Shown one piece after another: positions 50,501 to 59,500 of a DNA stretch of 64,000 bases; the stretch's first letter is position 1, and every line of letters starts with the position of its first letter. The notes beneath the pieces are model-generated. The model had not been told where the DNA came from. It saw nothing but the letters and a program-made list of their open reading frames with translations, and did no database searches. Source of the stretch: Cheilinus undulatus. Lineage: Eukaryota > Chordata > Actinopteri > Labriformes > Labridae. The DNA is taken from positions 22,798,329 to 22,862,328 of the forward strand of contig NC_054877.1 in the NCBI RefSeq assembly GCF_018320785.1, given 5' to 3'. Both the position numbers and the translations under genes were made by a program.

Positions 50501-51924
50501 GTCTGTTTTTTATTATGTATTTTATTCAAGGCTTGGGAAAAAAATGCAATTGTAAAAAAAAAAAAAACACCTCTTTATAAATTTGATTTTAATTTTGACA
50601 AAAATTAGCCAATATAATTATTTAACACTTTCTAGTGTGCTCATAAGTTGGAATGTTTGGCTGCTTATTGTCTGCCTGTAACTTTATTAACTGTACTGCT
50701 GCCATTTTTGTCCAGGACACTCTTGAAGAAGAGATTCTTTTCTCATTAGGGTTTTCCTGGTTAGTTAAAGGTTACATAAATAAAATAGATAAATGATATT
50801 AAACTTGTTCAATACTGAGCGCCCTCCGCTCAAGATAATGTGAAATATAGCCCAACATTAAAACCATACAAATCTCCTTTTCTAGGGTTTATTGGTGATG
50901 AGGAAATGTTACATAAATTTATGGTTCATACATTTTTCATGCCTTTAATTGTATGTAGACTCAGAAGAAGAGGTAAATGATTAACTGAGAGGCATGTTAT
51001 TTTTAAAAGCATTAAACGCCAAACTCAAGGTTTCAGTGGTGTATCAGCCTGGATTTTTTATTTCCCTTTTTTAATCCAAGCATGAAAACAGAATTACAAA
51101 AACATAGCTGAATCTGTTTCTAGTAAGAAAAAGCAAAAATTCATGTTTTACCCTTTTATTGATTTATTTTAAATCAATCGTGGTCAATATTATCATTCAA
51201 AGAAGATGGCTGCCAATGCAGGGAAGAAAACGAGCTTCAAATGTAAATTTCTGTGTTAATAGAGATCTAAAAATTACGAAAACCACTCAATATCTTAGTA
51301 TAATGTTATTTTATGGATTATTTGCCTTTTTGTAGCGTAACATTTACTTTTATTTTTATGATGGTAAGCCGGTAACCGTGCCGTCGCGAACAAGCCTACG
51401 AGTTACAACTTGGGTGGCCATTTGTCCGGCTTTAGGCTGGACAGTCCAGAATTTCAATGCCTTTCTGGTGTCCGGCGCAGCATCAAGCCGGACACATACT
51501 TGTCCTCCTTTTGGAGAACATAACACAGCATGTACATCTTAAAGAATTTCTTTTAACACACTACCTCACTGAAGAGGCTAAAAGGAGTTTTCAAAGAGAT
51601 TCATAAAACGAATCTGAACTTTGTCTGACTTTGATGTAAAAGTTTTAACAGCTCAAACTCTCATTGTCTCAGCAGACAGAGTGGGCTTGTCCCTCATGCA
51701 CTTTCATCAACAAGCCGTCACGTCCAGGCTGCGAAATCTGCGCTACAGCCAGACCTGACTCACACATCCATCAGGTACAGCATAATACCTTAGCCAATCA
51801 ATACTTCTCTGCTTCTCTTCATGTCCATTCCCCTTAGTGACAGCCTCTTTATGTGTTCTGTTCTCTCACAAAGGAGAAAGGGAGGAGGGACGACCGAGGA
51901 GAGTCTGGATTAAGCAGCAGCTGA
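35544..51924 (+). CDS. sharpin: SHARPIN, LUBAC subunit with UBL and NZF zinc finger
   Basis: Nine exons in phase: 35544-35807, 42815-42989, 45660-45755, 45856-45997, 46104-46194, 47558-47843, 50089-50192, 51673-51774 and 51874-51924, about 436 residues (human 387). Exons 1-2 match the PH-like dimerisation domain ([16 protein letters not shown], then [14 protein letters not shown]). Exons 4-6 form the ubiquitin-like domain, with hallmarks [35 protein letters not shown] and [12 protein letters not shown]. Exon 8 is an NZF finger ([10 protein letters not shown], then CEIC), with the Thr-Phe pair that contacts ubiquitin in this fold. In mammals SHARPIN, HOIL-1L and HOIP make linear ubiquitin chains in NF-kB signalling. 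There is no RING-between-RING region, so this is not rbck1. Intron 1 is about 7 kb. Confidence 0.93.
35808..42814. other. Large sharpin intron 1
   Basis: About 7 kb of AT-rich intron. It holds a hAT-type element at 40501-41067 and a run of G at about 37164-37180 that could form non-B DNA. Otherwise I recognise no gene or named repeat. Confidence 0.5.
40501..41067. mobile_element. Non-autonomous hAT element in sharpin intron 1
   Basis: Ends CATTGGCTTCCAGCCTGG and (inverted) CAGTGGTACCCAACCT match at 12 of 16 bases. Flanks GTTTAGCC (40493-40500) and GTTTAGCT (41068-41075) are an 8-bp target duplication with one change, the hAT signature. 567 bp, no transposase. Confidence 0.75.
43189..43446 (+). 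mobile_element. Small non-autonomous Helitron-like element in sharpin intron 2
   Basis: Begins TCTGCCAAGGAGGTTATG and ends with a hairpin GCGCTCTCCGAGTGC, then TTTT and CTAG followed by T. A 5' TC, a 3' hairpin about 5-10 bases before CTRR and no inverted end repeats fit Helitrons. The same 'caaggaggttatg ... gagtgcttttctag' text is, from memory, widespread in animals. Confidence 0.6.
43835..44780 (+). mobile_element. Tc1/mariner-type element ('CCACATTATTAAGCA' end), right end missing
   Basis: The left tip TACACCGTTTTCCACATTAT is repeated in part at 44012-44036. Plus-strand transposase-like relics read [20 protein letters not shown] and [20 protein letters not shown], and further on RATLDG, typical of a fish mariner-like transposase with an HTH then catalytic part. 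The matching right end was not found, so the border is approximate. Confidence 0.6.
46223..47507 (-). mobile_element. Tc1-like transposon filling sharpin intron 5
   Basis: Ends TACGGTAACTATAAAAGTAT and, inverted, TACAGTAGCTATAAAAACAT; similarity of the ends continues for about 85 bases. Minus-strand relics are [20 protein letters not shown] (around the first catalytic region) and [20 protein letters not shown] (Tc1 C-terminus), with the middle deleted. 1285 bp. It begins 28 bases after the exon donor and ends 50 bases before the next exon. Confidence 0.85.
47985..49712. mobile_element. Degenerate 'CAACCCC'-type Tc1-like element holding a second transposon
   Basis: The right end reads AACTCATTTGAATTTGGGCTTGTA and resembles the right end of the 29256-31417 family. 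The left end near 47985 (AAATTCCAGTTTCAAAATAT) is a decayed counterpart. The middle is taken up by another Tc1-type copy (48242-49277). The left border is uncertain. Confidence 0.5.
48242..49277 (-). mobile_element. Nested Tc1-type copy related to the 32359-33277 element
   Basis: The right tip (inverted) is TACAATATGGACAAAGGTAT. The minus strand has a fairly long transposase run with [33 protein letters not shown] and ELDWPSQS followed by [11 protein letters not shown], which covers the DDE catalytic Asp and Glu regions. At the left, homology stops near 48242 before a recognisable tip. Confidence 0.75.
50640..50795 (+). repeat. LINE 3'-end fragment in sharpin intron 7
   Basis: Text like CCAGGACACTCTTGAAGAAG then ..GGTTACATAAATAAAATAG matches the 3' tail of the LINE type seen at 34900-34978. 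Only the last 150 bases or so are recognisable, as with strongly 5'-truncated copies. Confidence 0.55.
51370..51530. other. CpG-richer unclassified segment in sharpin intron 7
   Basis: A short stretch with CCGGAC/GTCCGG words (around 51426, 51473 and 51490) that stands out from its AT-rich surroundings. Looks repeat-derived, but I cannot name a family. Confidence 0.3.
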
Positions 51925-52674
51925 CTGCCCATCATCGCTGTCTGCTGGCCGTCTCATCTCACTCACGTACACACGCATAACCACACATCCATGCACAGAG
52001 GAGATGCTAAATCTGCCTCTAACATGTTGACAAATACTCACATAAAGCCTGTCGAGTGCACTGAGAGTCCTCTGACAGCTGTCTGGCTGCTAACGACCGG
52101 AGTGTTTGAAGCACTGTAGCATGACGCAGAGCTGCACTGGCCGAGGATTAGACCACAAACTGCAGACAGAGAGCGTCACATCAACATGGACATGATCATG
52201 ACATACATTTGGACTGACCTCTTTGTTATTTATTTAACAGGGTGTATGTGTGTGGTGCAAACACAGACGGCCTGGTATTTATTTTAAGGGAGAGAGACGT
52301 GATGTGAGTTCTTTAGTTTCTGATGGAAAGAAAGAGGGACTTTCAGTTTGTGCAACTGTGAAGTGAGAGAAAAAGGTGTAGCCTTGTGCAATGCCCTGCT
52401 GTGTAAGTTTGTCTGTGCGTCATCCATTGGTGGCAAAATCATGCAGGATGCCGTGGCTGAGGAAAGACGGTGTGTCACGTTTACAGGGTGTTCAAGTGCT
52501 TTTATTTTTTATATCGTTGTGTTATGTGTTTTCTTTCTAACAGGACGCATTGAGTACTTGATGTACGTTTTAGCAGTTGATCTAATTTTACCCAGTTCTC
52601 TCTCAGCTGTGACAGCAATGGAATGACCTGTTTTCAGTACATAAGATTGTAAAATAATGCATTAGCTGAATAAA
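51925..52674 (+). terminator. sharpin 3' UTR and poly(A) signal
   Basis: AATAAA at 52669-52674, about 745 bases after the stop, is the first canonical plus-strand signal found. No other coding feature is seen in this stretch. Confidence 0.5.
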
Positions 52675-52814
52675 CATAATGGAACAAAACACACTCAGTC
52701 TGGTCATGTTTTTCAGGGATTCAATAACTGAAAAAGTACTTTCAGTACACAGCCTAAAGAAAGATCTTGTTTGGTCATCTCTCAAGAGTCATATTTTACT
52801 TTATTCATTTAAAG

Positions 52815-53112
52815 CCATGGGTCTAGACTGGTGGGTCAGGAACCAAAAATGAATTGCAAAGCAATTTTCAGTGGATTGTGGATGTATGCCTGGAAAAAAA
52901 TATTTGGCAAAAAGTCTGTAATATGCTGTATTTTTAAGAAAATGTCTCCATGTTTTTGTTTTGTCACATCTTTTTTTTTCCTTTTCAAATCCATGCTACC
53001 ACGTTTTTCATTAAAACGTTTGGGTATGGTTAAAAAAATCTTAACTTTGGGCCAAGACTGGTCAAAAGCGGGCAGTAGTGAGTCCTGACTGCAGGTCAAT
53101 TGAGAGCCACTG
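52815..53112. mobile_element. Short non-autonomous hAT element downstream of sharpin
   Basis: Flanked by ATTTAAAG (52807-52814) and ATTTAAAA (53113-53120), an 8-bp duplication with one change. Ends CCATGGGTCTAGACTGG and, inverted, CAGTGGCTCTCAATTGAC. 298 bp, no coding capacity. Confidence 0.6.
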
Positions 53113-53120
53113 ATTTAAAA

Positions 53121-54229
53121 TATATATAATGCAAGATAAAACATTGATGTAGTCTCAGTGAAGTCACCCTTTGGTTTCTGAAGAGGTGTTACAAAGCCTA
53201 TACTGGAAATGCTGACTCTAACTTCTGATGAATTTTGAAATAGGTAAAAAAGTGGAGTTAAAGTGGTCAAATGAATCTTGGATCTTTAAGCATAAAACAT
53301 TCAAGCTGATTTTGGCCCGAGTCCGTCCCCTCCTACCAAAAAGTTAGCGAAAGCCTTATTGTCTGACACTTAAAAGATCATCTTGCCAGATTTTTCTGTG
53401 GTGTGAGGTGAGTTAAGAGTGATTACACACTCTCTGATCTGCCAATTTGAAACTGTAAATATTAAACATGTTCATTATTGACAATCAGCCATGCCCCTTA
53501 TACCTTAGGAGTCCACAATCAAGCCGGCATGACTTCATCATGTGCTATTTTTGTCACTTGATAGCATGCAGACAGTCACATTTTGCATTGCAATCACTTT
53601 GTGTGAAAGTGGAATTTTCACTTTTTTCACTTTCAGTTTTTCTTTGATGTAAAAAGGTCAGTTATAACAGGAAATGTGATCATTTGAATTTGATATTAAG
53701 ATTAATTTTACACATAGGGTACAGTGTTCCATACTGTACTGGCACTGGTAATTTTCCATAACTTTTGCATTTTTATGCCATTAAAAATCCTTAGATTTTT
53801 ACTATCTGCTAATATTACTTCTTAATGAAGTCTTTGTAATTTAATTCTTGTAGTTGTTTACATGAAATAATTTACAGCAGGGCGATTAAAAAAATGCCCA
53901 TGAATATATGAGTGTTTTTCTGCATTTAGCTTAATTTTGACTCACTTATACAACTTTGTATGTTTAATATGCACTCCTAAGGAATCCGTCACTGTCTGGG
54001 AATTAAAAGAATGCCATATTTTTCTCCATATACTTAGGTACAAAAATTAATCTAAACTTGGGCATTGTTTAGTTGACAAACAGCACATATGGATATATAT
54101 GTATTCTGTGTAAACATTAAGTTTTAAATTGATATTTGTAATTTTACCACTTCAGTGTGTAGTTTTACAACATTTTCTAAATTTCTAACTTTTGAAAAGA
54201 CAAATTAATAATATTTTGATTTATTCATA
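53121..54229. other. Intergenic DNA, nothing recognised
   Basis: AT-rich spacer between the convergent sharpin and gpaa1 genes, with no supported gene or named repeat. Confidence 0.4.
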
Positions 54230-54772
54230 TACAGTGCTTAACAAATTTATTAGACCATCTGTCATATTTGTCTCAGAGACCATCCAGCATCATGAAGTGC
54301 TGTAATGCGGACTCTTCATTTTCAGTGAGCTCTCCACGTTTTACCATTTTGAACAGGAATGAGGGATTTCAAACTGAATTCACCCAAATTTGAGCCAGCT
54401 TACTGGGCTTCTCTGAGAAGTCAGAAATTAATCAAGCATAACATTCAACCACTAAAGCGGTTTTTTTTTGTTCAGGAATGCAAGTAAATAACTATAATTT
54501 GACATATCAAGAAATATTAATGTGCTTTACTATTCTTTTCAGTTTTTTGTAAATCAGTAAATTTGAAAATTCATGGATAACAATAATAATTATATTTTAG
54601 CATTAAAAATATCATTTGGTTAAAGAGCTTCTACATATTGGTGTATTAACCATTGCAGAAACATAAAAAAATGATTTTGGTAATTACCAAGGCTGTTAAT
54701 TTAGGGCAGCTGTGGCATAAACCTTACTTTGGTTAGGGTTAGGGTGGTCTAATAAATTTGTTAAGCACTGTA
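54230..54772. mobile_element. Tc1/mariner-type MITE
   Basis: Inverted ends TACAGTGCTTAACAAATTTA and its complement (TAAATTTGTTAAGCACTGTA) are nearly perfect over about 28 bases, with TA at both tips. 543 bp, with no transposase seen. The crisp ends suggest a fairly recent copy. Confidence 0.8.
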
Positions 54773-54859
54773 TATGTAATCAAAATTTTAAAAAATCTGT
54801 TTTTATGTTTTTGGAGGTCCTGTATCAAATACATTAACATCAATTTTAAGAATAATTTT

Positions 54860-55645
54860 TAATTCATAAAGTTGAGGTTGTGCATGGTAAATGGCAAATG
54901 TGAGGAGAGCCTTTGTGTTCTTTTTGGTCAGCAGTGGTTTTCTCCTTGGAGCTCTTTTGTGGATGCCATTTTTGCCCGTTCTCTTCCTTACTGTTAAATC
55001 ATGAATTCTGACCATAACTGAGTCAATTGAGGCCTGCAGGTCTTCAAATGTTCTGGGTTCTTTTGTTACCTCCTGGATGTGTTTTCAATTTGCTTTTTTA
55101 GTAATTTTGGTAGGCTGGCCACTCCTGGGAAGGTTTACTACTGTTCCAAGTTTTCTCCATTTGTGGGTAATGACTCACCATGGTTCACTGGTGTCCAAAA
55201 GCCTTAGAACTCTTTTTAACCCTTTCTGGACAGATAAATGCCAATGACTGTTCACCTGTTCTTGAATTTCTTTAGATCCAGGTGATGTGTTGCTCTTTGC
55301 GATCTTTTAGCCTATTCTGCTTTGTCGAACAGGTTCTAAGTGATTTCTTGATTCAACAGGTCTGGCAGTATTTAGGCCTGGTTGTGGCCAGTGAAATTGA
55401 ACTCAGCTTTCCAGAAACTGTGGTAAATCACAGGGGGGCAATTACTGTTTCCACATAGGGCCAGGTAGGTTTGGATGGCCTTCCACTTAATAAATAAAAT
55501 CATCTTTTAAAAACTGTGTTTTGTATTTACTCTGGTTATCTTTGTCACATACTAACATGCTAACAAATGTTAGTATTAACATTTGTTTGATGATCTAAAA
55601 CATTTAAGTGTGACAAATATGCAAAAACAAAAAACAACAACAACA
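54860..55645 (-). mobile_element. Tc1/mariner copy 3 ('AAAGTATTTGCCCCC' family), fragment
   Basis: Minus-strand relic RKRTGKNGIHKRAPRRKPLL followed by upstream text matching copies 1 and 2 (GGCCAGTGAAATTGAACTCA). The left (3') half of the element is missing, and the right tip is replaced by an A-rich stretch around 55625-55655. Confidence 0.7.
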
Positions 55646-56127
55646 AAAAAAAGAAATCGCCTTGGTCTAATGACTGACATGAAGATGCTGGATTGAGAAA
55701 ACTTTAAATGTTGGATTAGAAAACATAAGAGCCAAACTTCTATTTTTTTTTTATTTTGACATTTATAAATATCAAATGAACACATTCAAAGCAAGTTATC
55801 AAAACAATATAAAAAATATTAGCTGTAGTGATGGCTTTTCAAAAGACGCTGATGTAAAGACATCAAGAAAGCCGACTACAAACCAAACTTCTTGAAGCCA
55901 TTTCAATCATCATCGTCCAACCAACAGAAAACAAAACGGTGCATTCATTTCTCTTTTTGTACCACTAACAAGTTCATAAATAAAACCTTAAACCAAAATT
56001 TTTATGGAAAGCAGCCCAACCATTAAAGTTGTAACTGGAAAAGATCATCCCCTCTCCCTTTAAATGTCTTTGTAAGATGTACAGTAAAAAATACAAAAGC
56101 TTAGAACTGCCATGCCTGCAATTATTG

Positions 56128-56133
56128 TTTATT
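56128..56133 (-). terminator. Candidate gpaa1 poly(A) signal
   Basis: AATAAA on the minus strand about 390 bases after the gpaa1 stop. Other weak candidates lie further on. Confidence 0.4.
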
Positions 56134-56523
56134 TCCTTCATATAAAGAGTAAAGTTTTTTTTATCTCAAGATGACAAGATAATGAACCCATTTTTCCAAG
56201 GAAACTTTTATCTGAGATGAAAGTGTTCAAAATAATAATGGCAAGTATGTCCATTTCTCAGCTTCTGTACAAACAGTCCATTCTGCCTGGTTAGTCAACA
56301 GGATTTTTTGCCAAATGCTTTAAGATTAAAATACTTCAAAACAGATGAGGAAAAACAACAAAATGTCCAAAAAAGGGGAGTCACAGGATTCTTTCCAAGT
56401 CACTGAAAGTTATTCCTCTTTTTCAGTAGATTTAACTTGTCTGTCATTCACATTTCTCCCTATGAAGACAAACCTGAGAAAAACTCAGAGGGATTTTCTT
56501 CACTGGTCCCTTGTGACAAGCTT

Positions 56524-59500
56524 TTACTTCCAAAAGAGAATATTCCAGAAAAGCAGCCAGCAGGGATAGACCAGCAGGGCTATGAGGGGGTATACCAGAG
56601 AGCCATACAAACAGTGGTCCAGGATGCCCTGAGAGATGACCGACAGGTAGAGCAACCAGCCATCCTGGAAGCTGACTGGCACCTCCACCAGTTCTTGGAA
56701 GAAAAAGACAGAAAAGAGGAGTGTGCAGGCCGGGCTGAGGATGACCAGGATGAAGGCTGATAGGACCCTGGGGTGAGAAAAGATTGAGTGAGGTTTTAGT
56801 TTCTGTCAACCATCGTGTGGCAGTATGAGCTAATGTTAATGTCCGTGTGCAGGTGTATTACTTTGGCACATGGGGTGTAACGAAGGCAGCTACAGGCACC
56901 AGGTTGAGAGCCAGGATGAAGCCCAGGGAAAAGTTGATGAGGGCGGTACAGCCAAGTAAAACTGCCAGGTACAACACAGCGACCAGCTTCAAAACTCTCC
57001 AGCCCTGCTCTGTCCCCTCACCTGACAGGAGCCTTTGACAGCACGAAAACACAGATCATTCTTTTAAATCACAGTGTCTTGGTGAAACAGGCTACTACAA
57101 GCTTTGGTCTTGGTGAAGAGATGTGTAAACAGCTAAGTGACAGCGCAGGGACAGGATAAGGTAGGAGTCTTTAAGATGGTTGAATGGTTGTTTGCATTGC
57201 AAGTATTTGCTATAAAAGGCTGTCAACTAAAGGACACATAAGCAAATAAAGAAAATCAATCCCAGATTTAAAATCTTTCACAATAACATAGGTCTAGGCT
57301 GAGCTCATTTCAAGATTGCTATCCTTTAAATTTCTAGAGTCAATGGCTTTTAGAATTTAGAATCAAAAGTTGGAGGAGGGTCTGGCTGCAGAACGTAAAT
57401 TTCTGATGGCCACTCTCACAGACCGCTCATCTGAGACACCGCATATTTCAGAAAGGAAGTGCCATAATTTGACAGTAAAACATATTTTAAGTTTAACGTT
57501 TTGTTTTGTTTTTTTGAAAATTCAACTTTAGTAATAAACAAAGTCTGGCAGTTACATTTATGAAATAACTATGCAAACATTACAGACTAAGCAACTTTTC
57601 ATAAACAAAACCGAAAAAGACCAGCTGTCTGAACCAGGATTAAATTATGCATAGATCCTTTTCAGAAGTAATGACACGAACAGTGGCTCGGTTTAGCTTT
57701 GTTAGCTTTAGAAACGTGAGCTTTAGCAAACGTAGCTGCAGCTAACGATTACATAGTGTACCTATGTAGCCTTTTAGCAGCTCTATGAGCTTAGCTTTAA
57801 ATACATTAGCTATGATAGCTATGTAGCTCTGTTGCCAATAGCTAAGTTAGCTTTAGCAAGTATAGCCAAAGCTAACTTGGCTACACAGATAATATGGATA
57901 CGTAGCTGCTTAATGAGTTTAACTTTAGCTTTGTTAGCTTTGTTTGCTGCAAAACTACCAGGGCTACATAGCTCTGGGTTGCATGGGTTCATGTTATTTA
58001 ATCTTGTGCACTGTGCACAATAAGGTCCAATTCAGGATGAGTTGGAGTTGAAAATCCCCAGTTTCATACTCTGTATTGAAAATGCACTAAACTGCACCAT
58101 CCCTATTAGCTGTTCAAGTAACAACTCATTTTCCTTGAAGGGCATTGCTTACACTGTTTTTTTCTGTTAGTTTTTCAGAATGATGTGACAAAGACATTAC
58201 ACTCTCCCTAAAGAATCAGGCCAAAATATCATATATCTGTAAAGATGAAACTGCCATTAACACCAAGAAAATTTTATATCAAAAGGGGTGTAAAAATAAA
58301 CAATGACAAAAAATGTAAATAGTCTGAATCATGGTGTTGCAGAAGTAAGCAGCTACCTCTGTGTGTTATGTGGCAAAGCAAGTCCTGCAGTGTACACAGC
58401 GATAGCCGTCATAACCACAGCCTCAGTCTCTGACACCGGGAAATGTTCCACAGCCATCTCCTGAAAACGAATAGGCAGCGCGTACAGAGCAGCACCCGTC
58501 AGGTGGCTGATCACCAGAGGAGTCAACACTGATAGCACCCCTGGACTGGACACCTGAAAGGAAGGACATTTGATAAATGTGGTGTTTTAACAGATTAAGC
58601 CATTTTTTTGCTCTGTATGTTGTAATGCTTGTGTTTCACCTGCTCGGTGTCAGCGATTCCATCTTCTGTTCTTGGTGGCGGAGTTGAAAGTTGCACCCAC
58701 AGATCTAAGGCCTGTACAATTGTCAAGGGGAAAACAGATTGATTATAGTGTGGGGCATCAATTAGAGACAGCTGCTGACATGCTAACATTATCACAGATT
58801 TGATTTTGATTGAATAAAAGTGAAAGTAAAATGGTTATAAAAGGATACACGTAGTAGCAGGATGACGGCTAGGAGGCCAAAGGCTGGCATGTAGTAACCA
58901 ATGGAGACAAAGTGAGAAAGGGACGGCATGAGGTAGAAGAAGTAGGACTGGTGCAGTCGCTCCAGGAGGTTATTCAGCTTACGATACATTCCTTCCAAGA
59001 GCCTAGAGGACATTTATAGTATCAAAAAGTGATTGTCAGGGTAAAAGAGGTTAAGATTTAGTGAGAAAAGCATCAAATGACAACATTTAAATACCTTCCA
59101 ATAGTGGTAGCGTCAGTCTTGTACTGACGAAAGCTGTTGACACCCTTGACAGTGGCAGCCTCGATGTGGTAGCGCAAGAAGAGGCCATGATCCCCCCAAG
59201 GCCGCCCACTGGCCTGCTTCATCACCATCAGCATCATGGTCTGCACTGCATGACTGTAGCCTGACACACTGTCCCAATCATTCCTCTGCAGCTATAGGAA
59301 CAATCGCCAAGAGTTTAATTAAAAAAAGACTCCAGATCTGAGACAGCCAAGAGAATTACAACCAACATCCCATTACAAGTCATTACTTTGCCCTGGATAG
59401 TACAGAGGACTCCTATCTTCTGACAGAAGGCATAGAAGAGATTGGCTAAATCCAGGTTGGGAAGCTGGCCATTGAGTCCTTCTAACACCAGGTCCAAACT

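Noticed and set aside
54730-54747. TTAGGG-like words (GGTTAGGGTTAGGG)
   Set aside because: Just two units next to a MITE tip; too short for an interstitial telomere array.
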